Source of the DNA: JAGQSZ01 sp049647585
GTDB lineage: Bacteria; Actinomycetota; Acidimicrobiia; Acidimicrobiales; Microtrichaceae
DNA length: 64,000 nt
NCBI GenBank assembly: GCA_049647585.1
Contig: JBARXY010000014.1
Location: 35,774-99,773, forward strand
Direction: 5' to 3'
Part shown: piece by piece, positions 42,816 through 51,248 of the stretch
Numbering within the stretch: position 1 is the stretch's first letter
Layout: each line of letters starts with the position of its first letter
Translations under genes and position numbers: made by a program
The notes under the pieces: model-generated
Seen by the model: the letters and a program-made list of their open reading frames with translations, nothing else
What the model was told of the DNA's origin: nothing
Databases searched by the model: none

Positions 42816-45268
42816 AGGTTCTGCTCAACTGGCTCCGCGAATTTGCCCCTATTGAGGGTGAACCGGAAGACATCGCGGTACAACTCACCGACCTTGGGAT
42901 GGAGCTCGATTCCGTGCACCAGATCGGGATTGGTCTAGATGGAATCATCGTCGCCAGGGTGCTGGACATTCGTGAACACCCCGACGCCGACAAAATCCGT
43001 CTAGTCGATGTCGACACTGGCGACGGCCAGGCGCTGCAGATCTGTTGCGGCGCGTCGAACATGTCGGTCGGTGATCTCGTTCCGCTCGCAACCATCGGCA
43101 CCACCATGCCCGGCGGCATGGCGATCGCCAAGCGCAAGATGCGGGGTCAGGCAAGCAACGGAATGCTCTGCTCGGCTCGTGAGATGGAGGTCGGTGACGA
43201 CCACGCCGGCATCCTGATCCTGGATTCAGAATTGGGCCTCGGCACCCCAATTGCCGAGGCCCTGGAACTGACCCGCGATGTCGTATTCGACTTCGACACG
43301 CTGCCGAACAGGCCGGACACGCTGGGCATGTTCGGAGTGGCCCGTGACCTCGCCGCTCACCAGAAGGTCGCGCTGACCCAGCCTGAACCGCGTCCCACAA
43401 CCACCGGCCCGGACGCCTCCGACCTCGCTTCGGTGCGCAACTATGCTCCCGACCTGTGCGGGACTCTGACAGGCCTAGTGCTGTCGAATGTCAAAATCGG
43501 TCCGTCCCCGCGATGGATGGCGCAACGACTCATCGGCGCTGGTATGCGCCCGATCAACAATGCGGTCGACGTGTCCAACTACGTGATGCTCGAACTCGGG
43601 CAGCCGACCCATACCTATGACCTGGCGAAGCTGAGCGGAGCAACCCTCGGTATCCGCTGGGCCCGTGACGGCGAGAAGATCCAGACACTCGACGGTGTCG
43701 ATCGGGTGCTACAGAAGTCGGACGGCGTCCTCGTGGACGCCGATGACAGTCCCGTAGGTGTCGCCGGGGTGATGGGCGGGGCTTCGACCGAGATCTCAGA
43801 GTCGACCACCCAGGTCCTGATCGAATCGGCATGGTGGAATCCCGACGTGGTGGCAGCCACCGCGGCACGACTCAACCTGCACTCCGAGGCCTCACTTCGC
43901 TTCAAGCGTGGCACCGATCCAACGATGGCCAGTCTCGCAGCCCTGAGGGTTGCCGAACTGCTCGTCGAAGTGGCGGGAGCGACTCTCCATTCCGGTGTGC
44001 TCCAGGTCGACGGTCAGCTTCCCGAACCGACGACGGTCCGGGTCCGCCCGGCCAAGATCAACTCGATACTCGGCCTGGATCTGGAACGTGGACAGATCGC
44101 CGAACTGCTCGACCCGATCGGGTTCACCTCGTCGCCGGCGGGAGACGATCTGGATGTGGTCGTTCCGCCATGGCGACCGGATTCGGCGATAGAGGAGGAC
44201 GTTGCCGAGGAGGTCGCACGGCATTTCGGCATGGCCCGAATCCCAAAGACCGTTCCGGTTTCTCCACACACGGGGGAGCTGACCCAACGCCAGCGAGACC
44301 GCCGAGTCCTTAGGCGTGTCCTTACCGGTGCCGGTTTGAGCGAGGCAATGCCGATGCCGTTCCTGGCTCCGGGCGATCTGGAGAGCTTCGGCTTTCCTGC
44401 CGACGGCCTTTCGATTTCCAACCCACTTGTCGCCGAGGAATCAATCCTTCGTACAACGCTGCTACCGGGTCTGGTCAAGGCTGTGGCGTTCAATGCGAGT
44501 CACCGTCAGGTCGACGTCGGCCTGTTTGAGATCGGTCGCACTTTCGACGTCGGCGAAGGAGTGGTCGTCGATGTCCAGCAGTCCTCGGTGCGTGACACGG
44601 TTCTGGCGGGCGAATCGGAACGTCTCGCCGTTGTGCTGGCCGGCCGAGAGGCTCCGGACGCCGTTTCCCTAGCAGAGCGGCTCCTCCGCTCGATCCACCG
44701 CTGGCCTTCACGGCAGACCGCAGAGCCAATTCTGTCGGGGGCAGAAATTGCGGCTACAAGACTGGTTCCGGTGGCACTCCCCGGCCTGCACCCAGGCCGC
44801 AGCGCGCAACTGGTCCAGTCGGACGTGGTCGTGGGGCAGGTGGGTGAAATCGATCCAGGCATCTTGGAGAAACACGGAATCGACGAGCGTGTCGCCTGGA
44901 TCGAACTCGACCTCACCACGCTGCTCTCGGCCGACCCGCAGGTGCCATCGGCCACGCCGGTGAGCCGCTTTCCGTCGAGCGATATCGATCTTGCCTTCGT
45001 AGTGGCCGAGGACGTTGCGGTAGCCGATGTCAGGGCGACCATCGTCGGCACCGCTCTCGACGCGTCGCCCGAACGTTCTGCGCCCGTCGGAGTCGATCTG
45101 TTCGATGTCTTCCGCTCTGAATCACTGGGCGCGGACCAGAAGAGCCTGGCGTTCAGGATCCGTTTCCAGGCGATGGACCGTACGTTGACCGATTCTGAGG
45201 TCGCCGGCGCTCGACAGGCAGTAATCGCCGCTGTCGAGAAGCAACATGCCGCGACCCTGCGCGGGTAG
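42812..45268 (+). CDS. pheT: Phenylalanyl-tRNA synthetase beta subunit
   Basis: The 818-residue subunit carries the tRNA-binding and editing domains. From the N-terminus: MKVLLNWLREF, an EMAP-type OB fold near 40-150 (HPDADKIRLVDVDTGDGQALQICCGA), the B3/B4 editing region with PINNAVDVSNYVMLELGQPTHTYD, the B5 domain, the catalytic-like core with VEIGRTF-type FEIGRTFDVGEG, and a ferredoxin-like anticodon-binding end (SRFPSSDIDLAFVV). It looks complete. Its ATG overlaps the bridging ORF. Confidence 0.97.
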   Translation: MKVLLNWLREFAPIEGEPEDIAVQLTDLGMELDSVHQIGIGLDGIIVARVLDIREHPDADKIRLVDVDTGDGQALQICCGASNMSVGDLVPLATIGTTMPGGMAIAKRKMRGQASNGMLCSAREMEVGDDHAGILILDSELGLGTPIAEALELTRDVVFDFDTLPNRPDTLGMFGVARDLAAHQKVALTQPEPRPTTTGPDASDLASVRNYAPDLCGTLTGLVLSNVKIGPSPRWMAQRLIGAGMRPINNAVDVSNYVMLELGQPTHTYDLAKLSGATLGIRWARDGEKIQTLDGVDRVLQKSDGVLVDADDSPVGVAGVMGGASTEISESTTQVLIESAWWNPDVVAATAARLNLHSEASLRFKRGTDPTMASLAALRVAELLVEVAGATLHSGVLQVDGQLPEPTTVRVRPAKINSILGLDLERGQIAELLDPIGFTSSPAGDDLDVVVPPWRPDSAIEEDVAEEVARHFGMARIPKTVPVSPHTGELTQRQRDRRVLRRVLTGAGLSEAMPMPFLAPGDLESFGFPADGLSISNPLVAEESILRTTLLPGLVKAVAFNASHRQVDVGLFEIGRTFDVGEGVVVDVQQSSVRDTVLAGESERLAVVLAGREAPDAVSLAERLLRSIHRWPSRQTAEPILSGAEIAATRLVPVALPGLHPGRSAQLVQSDVVVGQVGEIDPGILEKHGIDERVAWIELDLTTLLSADPQVPSATPVSRFPSSDIDLAFVVAEDVAVADVRATIVGTALDASPERSAPVGVDLFDVFRSESLGADQKSLAFRIRFQAMDRTLTDSEVAGARQAVIAAVEKQHAATLRG

Positions 45269-45305
45269 CTGCAGAATCACAGAAATCTCGGCAGGGCGCA
45301 AAAGA

Positions 45306-45331
45306 TTGCAGAACTATGCATGGTGATGCGC
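45306..45331 (+). promoter_or_regulatory. ArgR operator: two overlapping ARG boxes
   Basis: TTGCAGAACTATGCAT (45306-45321) matches the M. tuberculosis ARG box TTGCATAACGATGCAA, as I recall it, at 13 of 16 positions. A weaker box at 45316-45331 shares its ATGCAT half. They lie directly upstream of the argC -10, so ArgR with arginine would block the promoter. Confidence 0.65.
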
Positions 45332-45337
45332 TAGGCT
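45332..45337 (+). promoter_or_regulatory. Leaderless -10 element for argC
   Basis: TAGGCT ends 7 nt before the argC ATG, with no ribosome site, directly after the ARG boxes. Confidence 0.55.
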
Positions 45338-45344
45338 GAACTCC

Positions 45345-46370
45345 ATGGTTCCGATCGGCATTATTGGGGCGTCCGGCTTCACGGGGGCAGAGCTCCTGCG
45401 TCTTTGCGCCATGCATCCCGAGTTCGAGGTTCAGTTCGCCACAGGCGATTCACAGGCAGGCACGGGCTTGTCCGAGCTGTATCCCAGCCTTGCGGGCGCT
45501 TACGGGTCACGGAAGTTCGTGGAATTTCATCCGGGGCTTCTCCACGAGTTCCCGGTGGAAGCGGTCTTCATCGGACTTCCCCATGGAATGAGCCAGGCCA
45601 TCGTTCCCGACCTGCTCGGCGAAGTTCGACTGGTGGTCGATCTGGGTGCCGACTTCCGCCTGCGCACCGCTGCCGACTACCAGCAGTGGTACGGGGAAGC
45701 GCATACACGGCCGGATCTGCTCGACAAGTTCGTCTATGGGCTACCTGAGTTCCACCGGGAAAAGATCGCCTCTGCGTCCGCCATCGCCACCCCTGGTTGT
45801 TATCCGACGACGGCATCGCTCGTCATGGCCCCGTTGGTCAGGTCCGGGCTGATAAAGACCGAGCGGGTCATCGTCGACGCAGCGTCAGGAGTGTCCGGCG
45901 CCGGTCGTCCCCCAAAGCCCAACACCACTTTCTGCACCGTCGATTCCGACTTCACCGCCTACGGACTTCTCAACCATCGTCACACGCCGGAAATGGAGAT
46001 GAACATAGGAGCGAATGTCCTGTTCACCCCCCATCTGGCTCCAATGAGTCGGGGGATCCTGGCGACCTGTTACGCAGAACCAGCGGTCGAGGGTCTGACC
46101 ACGTCGGATGTGCTCGGTGCGCTTGACGACTTCTACGCCGACGAGCCCTTTGTCGTGGTGTCGGAGCGTTCGCCTTCGACCAAGGCGACCCTGGGGTCGA
46201 ACTCTGCGCATCTGACCGCAAGGGTCGATGATCGGACCGGAACAGTGATCGGTATCTCGGCGCTCGACAATCTGGGCAAGGGTGCGTCCGGGGCAGCTAT
46301 CCAGTGCGCAAATATCGCGCTCGGCCTCGATGAGACCGCCGGACTTCCACTGGTCGGGACATTCCCGTGA
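45345..46370 (+). CDS. argC: N-acetyl-gamma-glutamyl-phosphate reductase
   Basis: ArgC reduces N-acetylglutamyl phosphate to the semialdehyde with NADPH. The 341-residue protein has the dinucleotide motif GIIGASGFTGAELLRL at residues 4-19 and the catalytic Cys in ATPGCYPT near 150; His in HRHTPEMEMNIG is also conserved. It heads argC-B-D-F-R-G-H behind the ArgR operator. In many actinobacteria argJ follows, but here argB follows with a GTGA overlap. Confidence 0.97.
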   Translation: MVPIGIIGASGFTGAELLRLCAMHPEFEVQFATGDSQAGTGLSELYPSLAGAYGSRKFVEFHPGLLHEFPVEAVFIGLPHGMSQAIVPDLLGEVRLVVDLGADFRLRTAADYQQWYGEAHTRPDLLDKFVYGLPEFHREKIASASAIATPGCYPTTASLVMAPLVRSGLIKTERVIVDAASGVSGAGRPPKPNTTFCTVDSDFTAYGLLNHRHTPEMEMNIGANVLFTPHLAPMSRGILATCYAEPAVEGLTTSDVLGALDDFYADEPFVVVSERSPSTKATLGSNSAHLTARVDDRTGTVIGISALDNLGKGASGAAIQCANIALGLDETAGLPLVGTFP

Positions 46371-47275
46371 GCGGGATCGATCCTGACCTGCCTCCCTCCA
46401 GCGCGGACCCGATGGTCGCGGTCGATGTCCTATTGCAGGCCCTGCCCTTCATCGAGAAGTTCAGGGGCTCGGTCGTCGTGGTGAAATTCGGTGGCAACGC
46501 CATGTCCACCCCAGAGCTTTTTGCGAACTTCGCCAAGGACATCGTCATGATGCACCGGGTGGGTATGAGGCCCGTTGTCGTCCACGGCGGGGGACCTCAG
46601 ATCGGGGAATGGCTGCGCCGTGTCGGCAAAGAGACCGAGTTCGTCGACGGTCGCAGGGTCACCGACGCCGAAACACTCGAGATCGCCCAGATGGTGCTGC
46701 TCGGCAAGGTCAACTCGGAGATCGTCACCGCACTCAATACCTATGGGCCGGTCGCGCTGGGGCTTTCTGGCACCGATGCCATGTTGTTGACAGCCGAGGC
46801 CCGCGACGATGCGTTAAAATTTGTCGGCAATGTCACCAAGGTCAATCCGGAGTTGATCGAGCGGACGTTAAGGATGGACTTGATTCCGGTGATCGCGACC
46901 ATCGGGGCCGACTCCTCCGGGCAGACCTACAACATCAACGCGGATGACGCTGCCACAGAGATCGCCCAGGAGCTGAAGGCCGAGAAGCTCATCTTCCTGA
47001 GCGACGTCCCGGGCCTGCTCGCCGATGTTGACGACCCTGCGTCACTCATCCCGTCGCTGAGCACCGATGAGGTCAAGGAGCACATCGCTAGCGGCGTGAT
47101 CCAAGGCGGAATGATTCCCAAGACCCGCGCCTGCATCGACGCCATCGAGGCGGGTGTGGGCACCGCCCACATGATCGACGGCCGGGTCCCACATGTGCTG
47201 CTGCTAGAGCTGCTCACCAACGCCGGAGTCGGCACGATGATCAGCAAGGACGAATCGAAGGAGATCTGGCAATGA
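46367..47275 (+). CDS. argB: Acetylglutamate kinase
   Basis: ArgB phosphorylates N-acetylglutamate. The 302-residue amino-acid kinase has the ATP-phosphate segment VVKFGGNAM near residue 38, VVVHGGGPQIG near 72, the substrate region LGLSGTDAMLLTA and the ATP-site NINADDAATEIAQ. An N-terminal helix before the core is consistent with the hexameric, arginine-inhibited form. A GTG start overlaps argC and the stop overlaps argD (ATGA). Confidence 0.97.
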   Translation: MSGIDPDLPPSSADPMVAVDVLLQALPFIEKFRGSVVVVKFGGNAMSTPELFANFAKDIVMMHRVGMRPVVVHGGGPQIGEWLRRVGKETEFVDGRRVTDAETLEIAQMVLLGKVNSEIVTALNTYGPVALGLSGTDAMLLTAEARDDALKFVGNVTKVNPELIERTLRMDLIPVIATIGADSSGQTYNINADDAATEIAQELKAEKLIFLSDVPGLLADVDDPASLIPSLSTDEVKEHIASGVIQGGMIPKTRACIDAIEAGVGTAHMIDGRVPHVLLLELLTNAGVGTMISKDESKEIWQ

Positions 47276-48522
47276 CCGGGGCTGACATCTCACCACTAAT
47301 GCCGACCTACGCGGAGCCCTCGGTTGAGTTCGTACGCGGGTCCGGTTCATGGCTCTGGGACGACAAGGACAAGAAGTATCTGGACCTTCTTTCGGGACTC
47401 GCGGTGACCTCTCTCGGCCACAGCCACCCGGAGGTCGCGGCAGCTCTGTCGGCCCAGGCCAACAAGTTGCTCCACGTTTCCAATTTGTTCGGTACCGAGC
47501 ACAATCATCCACTGGCTCGAACCCTCGACCGGCTGCTGGGCGGTGGGGGACAGGTCTTCTTCTGCAACTCCGGTGCCGAGGCCAACGAATGTGCGATAAA
47601 GCTGGCCAGAAAGTTCGGCGGGAGAGGTCGACACGTCGTGGTCAGCGCCTATCAGAGCTTCCACGGTCGCACCCTCGCCACCCTCCACGCGACCGGTCAA
47701 CCGGCCAAACACGAGGCCTTCCAGCCCCTTCCCGAGGGATTTCGTCACGTCGCCTGGTCCGACATGGAGGCCCTCGAAGCGGCAATCGACGACACCGTGG
47801 CGGCCGTCCTTCTTGAACCGGTGCAAGGTGAAGGTGGCGTCAACCCGGCAACCGCCGAATACTTCCAGGCAGTCCGCAAGCTCTGTGACGAGCGTGGGGT
47901 GCTATTCATGGTCGACGAGGTCCAGACGGGTCTGGGACGTTGCGGCAAATGGTTCGCACATCAACATTTTGGTGTGGTGCCGGATGTGGTGACCATGGCC
48001 AAGGCTTTGGGCAACGGCGTTCCGATCGGGGCGTGCTGGGCCAGACACCAGGTTTCCGAGGTCTTCGAACCCGGAGATCATGCGACGACCTTCGGAGGTC
48101 AGCCACTGGCCACTTCCGCAGCTCGCGCCGTCCTTGAGGTCATGGAGCGTGACGACGTTCCGGGACTCGCCGCCGAGCGCGGCGCCTATCTCGTGGCACA
48201 ACTAGGGGCTCTGCCGCAGGTGTCGGAGGTACGTGGGCTCGGGCTGCTGATCGCAGCGGAGTTGGACCTCGAACAACTCCGGGGCGCTGATGCTCGCATG
48301 GTCGCGGCTGACCTGTTGGCTGCAGGAGTGGTTGTGAACGCAGTTACACCGAGTGCCTTGAGGCTCGCTCCGAGCCTGCTCATCTCGGAGGCCGAGATCG
48401 ACCATGGTGTAGCCCTGCTCGGCCAGGTTCTGGCATCGCACGCAAAAGCGTCCGACCCGACGGACCAGACAGCTCTGACGGCCCCTACAGCCTCTACAGC
48501 CCCAACAGAGGAGGCGAAGTGA
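47272..48522 (+). CDS. argD: Acetylornithine aminotransferase
   Basis: ArgD transfers an amino group from glutamate to N-acetylglutamate semialdehyde using PLP. The 416-residue fold-type I protein has the cofactor segment FFCNSGAEANECAIKLARKF, the Asp in FMVDEVQTGLGRCG and the Schiff-base Lys in TMAKALGNGVPIG near residue 240. A short Ala/Thr/Pro-rich tail of about 20 residues is extra. It is coupled to argB and to argF (GTGA). Confidence 0.96.
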   Translation: MTGADISPLMPTYAEPSVEFVRGSGSWLWDDKDKKYLDLLSGLAVTSLGHSHPEVAAALSAQANKLLHVSNLFGTEHNHPLARTLDRLLGGGGQVFFCNSGAEANECAIKLARKFGGRGRHVVVSAYQSFHGRTLATLHATGQPAKHEAFQPLPEGFRHVAWSDMEALEAAIDDTVAAVLLEPVQGEGGVNPATAEYFQAVRKLCDERGVLFMVDEVQTGLGRCGKWFAHQHFGVVPDVVTMAKALGNGVPIGACWARHQVSEVFEPGDHATTFGGQPLATSAARAVLEVMERDDVPGLAAERGAYLVAQLGALPQVSEVRGLGLLIAAELDLEQLRGADARMVAADLLAAGVVVNAVTPSALRLAPSLLISEAEIDHGVALLGQVLASHAKASDPTDQTALTAPTASTAPTEEAK

Positions 48523-49424
48523 CCAGGCACCTGCTGGAGATCGATGACCTGAAGCCCTCCGAGTTGGTCGACATTCTTGACCTGTCAGAGCAACAGAATC
48601 CTCCGAAGGTTCTCGACGGGGAAGGCGCGGTGCTGCTCTTCGAGAAGCCCTCGGCACGAACCCGAACCTCGATGGAGATGGCGGTCGTACAACTTGGCGG
48701 CCATCCGGTGACCCTGCGCAGCGACGAGGTTGGTATCGACACACGTGAGTCGGCAGGGGACCTGGCCAGGCTTTTCTCTGGTTACGGAGCGCTGATCGGC
48801 GCCCGCGTCTTCGAACACGACAAGGTCGAGCGTCTCGCGGCCAACAGTTCGGTTCCTGTCGTCAACCTGTTGTCCGACGAGGCCCATCCGGTTCAGGCTC
48901 TTGCCGACCTGTTGACCATTCGCCAGGAATTCAACGACCTCTCAGGGGTCGTCGTCACCTATGTGGGTGATGCCAACAACGTGGCCCGGTCACTCGGCCT
49001 GGCATGCGGGTATCTGGGAGTGGGTTTCCGGGTCTCGAATCCCCCGGGCTACGGCTTCGACAATGCGACGATCGCCCGTCTCCATTCAGTCGGATGCGAG
49101 GTTGAGTTGATCGAGGATCCAGACCTCGCAGTGGCCCAGGCCGATGTCGTCTACACGGACGCCTGGTACTCGATGGGTCAGGAAGATGAACAGGCCCAGC
49201 GCCAGAAGGACTTCGCCGACTGGCAGGTCAACGAGGCGCTGATGTCCAAGGCATCGGGCCGGGCAATCTTCATGCACTGTCTCCCGGCCCACCGCAACGA
49301 CGAGGTAACCGACGAGGTCATGGACGGAGCTACCAGCCGCGTCTGGCCCCAGGCCCACAATCGGATGCACACCGCCCGCGGACTCGTTCTCTGGCTGCTT
49401 TCGCAAGGGAGCGTCGAAGCGTGA
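48519..49424 (+). CDS. argF: Ornithine carbamoyltransferase
   Basis: ArgF joins carbamoyl phosphate to ornithine, giving citrulline. The carbamoyl-phosphate motif is in EKPSARTRTSMEMAV near residue 46, with Ala in place of the usual Thr of STRTR. HPVQALADLLT, the ornithine loop region DAWYSMGQEDE and the catalytic HCLPAHR near 252 are conserved. The 301-residue length is normal. It shares the carbamoyl phosphate product of CarA-CarB encoded in the same window. Confidence 0.96.
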   Translation: MTRHLLEIDDLKPSELVDILDLSEQQNPPKVLDGEGAVLLFEKPSARTRTSMEMAVVQLGGHPVTLRSDEVGIDTRESAGDLARLFSGYGALIGARVFEHDKVERLAANSSVPVVNLLSDEAHPVQALADLLTIRQEFNDLSGVVVTYVGDANNVARSLGLACGYLGVGFRVSNPPGYGFDNATIARLHSVGCEVELIEDPDLAVAQADVVYTDAWYSMGQEDEQAQRQKDFADWQVNEALMSKASGRAIFMHCLPAHRNDEVTDEVMDGATSRVWPQAHNRMHTARGLVLWLLSQGSVEA

Positions 49425-49894
49425 GTCCGCGCACCAACAAGGCTCAGCGCCAGCACATGACGGCAAAGCTGCTCGAGGAACATCAGGTGACGAGCCAGGC
49501 CCACCTGGTTGACCTACTGCGTGGGGTCGGGGTCGATGTGAACGTTTCTACGGTGTCGCGCGACCTCGAAGAACTCGGTGCCATCAAGATCCGCATCCCC
49601 GGAGGCGAGACCGCCTACGCAGTTCCGGAGCTTCCCAAGGAACAGGTCGCTCCCCAGGACCATCTGCGGAGGGTGCTCGGGGACTGGGTGGTCGAGATCA
49701 CCAGGTCGCGTGATCTGGTCGTGTTGCGGACTCCTCCCGGATCGGCTCATGTTGTCGCCTCTGCAATAGACAGAGCGGGAGTAGAAGAGGTGATCGGAAC
49801 CGTTGCCGGCGATGACACACTTCTGTTGATCGCCTCCGAGGACAATGGCTCCTCTGTGGCCGAGCACATCCATGATCTTGCCGGTCTGACCTGA
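49421..49894 (+). CDS. argR: Arginine repressor
   Basis: ArgR is the hexameric, arginine-responsive repressor. The 157-residue protein has the winged-helix DNA-binding domain at about residues 5-70, with VNVSTVSRDLEELGAIKI as the recognition region. A C-terminal oligomerisation/arginine domain carries GSAHVVASAIDRAG and the signature GTVAGDDTLL. It is coupled to argF (GTGA) and probably acts on the ARG boxes before argC, making an autoregulated operon. Confidence 0.96.
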   Translation: MSPRTNKAQRQHMTAKLLEEHQVTSQAHLVDLLRGVGVDVNVSTVSRDLEELGAIKIRIPGGETAYAVPELPKEQVAPQDHLRRVLGDWVVEITRSRDLVVLRTPPGSAHVVASAIDRAGVEEVIGTVAGDDTLLLIASEDNGSSVAEHIHDLAGLT

Positions 49895-50006
49895 CGGTCC
49901 AGGCTCCGGTCCAATTCACGCTAGAAGTCGCATCCACTACACGACGGTCAACTCCGAGTTGGCCGGGTCGCCCCAGGGCGAAGATCTACGAAACGGAGAA
50001 ATCCCA

Positions 50007-51203
50007 ATGGCAAACCGAGTCGTGCTGGCCTACTCAGGTGGCCTCGACACCTCTGTCGCAGTCCGCTGGATGATCGAGAACCTGGGTCTTGAAGTCGTCT
50101 GTCTTTCGGCCGATGTCGGCCAGGAGGGGACTCTGGAAGGTAATCGTGAGAAGGCGCTCGGTGCCGGAGCGATTGCGTATGAACAGCTCGACCTTCGTGA
50201 GGAGTTCGCGACCGACTATCTGGCTCCGGTCATCAAGGCGAACGCCCTCTATGAGAAGCAGTACCCGCTGGTTTCGGCCCTCTCACGACCGTTGATCGTC
50301 AAACATCAGGTGGCGATGGCCCGCAAGTACGGTGCCGACGGAATAGCGCACGGATGTACCGGCAAGGGCAACGACCAGGTCCGTTTCGAGGTCTCGTCAA
50401 TGGCGCTCGCACCCGACTTGGAGTTGATTGCTCCGGTTCGCAACTGGGGTTTCACCCGAGAGGATTCGATCGAGTACGCGGCTACCCACAACATCCCGGT
50501 GGGTGCAACCAAGGAGAAGCTGTACTCGATCGATGACAACCTCTGGGGACGGGCCATCGAATGCGGCGAGATGGAAGACCCCTGGGCCGAGCCTCCGGCC
50601 GGCGTCTGGGAGATGACCAAACTGACGGCGACCGAGCCACGCGAAGTGACGATCTCGTTCGAGGCGGGAGTCCCGGTAGCGGTCGACGGTGAGTCCAAGC
50701 CGCTCTACCAACTCGTCACGGATCTGAACAAGATCGTGGGTTCCTACGGGTGGGGTCGCCTCGACATGGTCGAGAACCGACGGGTCGGGATCAAGAGCCG
50801 TGAGACCTATGAAGCTCCCGGAGCCCTGGCACTGATGCTCGCCCACGCCGATCTCGAATCGATCACCCTCGAACGTGACCTGCAGCGTGAGAAAATCCGT
50901 ATGGAGCACCGCTACGCAGAGATGATCTACGACGGCCTTTGGTTCTCGCCGCTACGCGAAGCCATGGACGCATTCATCGACGCCTCGCAGGTACCGGTGA
51001 CCGGCGATGTCCGCCTCAAGCTCGAACCGAACAATTGCTACGTCGTCGGACGGCGTTCTCCCAAGTCGCTCTATGACTACGGGCTTGCGACCTACGACGC
51101 CGCCGACCGGTTCCGTCACGCCGATTCCGAGGGTTTCGTCCGGCTATGGGGACTGAGTGTGCAGACCTGGTCCGATGTCCAGGGTCCTGGCTCCGAGCGC
51201 TGA
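50007..51203 (+). CDS. argG: Argininosuccinate synthase
   Basis: ArgG condenses citrulline and aspartate with ATP. The 398-residue protein begins ANRVVLAYSGGLDTSVAV, the PP-loop ATP-binding motif, followed by the citrulline/aspartate segments HGCTGKGNDQVRFE and YSIDDNLWGR. ATG 50007 is chosen because GGAG lies upstream and the N-terminus matches the family. The 112-nt gap after argR holds a small CAACT/AGTTG palindrome (49949-49961) but no clear promoter. The stop lies in a 12-nt repeat shared with argH. Confidence 0.97.
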   Translation: MANRVVLAYSGGLDTSVAVRWMIENLGLEVVCLSADVGQEGTLEGNREKALGAGAIAYEQLDLREEFATDYLAPVIKANALYEKQYPLVSALSRPLIVKHQVAMARKYGADGIAHGCTGKGNDQVRFEVSSMALAPDLELIAPVRNWGFTREDSIEYAATHNIPVGATKEKLYSIDDNLWGRAIECGEMEDPWAEPPAGVWEMTKLTATEPREVTISFEAGVPVAVDGESKPLYQLVTDLNKIVGSYGWGRLDMVENRRVGIKSRETYEAPGALALMLAHADLESITLERDLQREKIRMEHRYAEMIYDGLWFSPLREAMDAFIDASQVPVTGDVRLKLEPNNCYVVGRRSPKSLYDYGLATYDAADRFRHADSEGFVRLWGLSVQTWSDVQGPGSER

Positions 51204-51248
51204 TCCAGTGGCTGATCCATTGCCTGACCCATTGCCTGAGCAATCTGC
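51201..51248 (+). repeat. 12-nt tandem repeat across the argG/argH boundary
   Basis: Units of the form TGAYCCAKTGSC start at 51201, 51213 and 51225, with a decayed fourth at 51237. The first unit contains the argG stop. In the argH frame the units present GTG (51208), TTG (51220) and TTG (51232) at equivalent places. Confidence 0.8.

Noticed and set aside
49949..49961. CAACTCCGAGTTG palindrome before argG
   Set aside because: It does not resemble an ARG box or any operator I know, and a 5-bp arm is expected by chance in a window this size.
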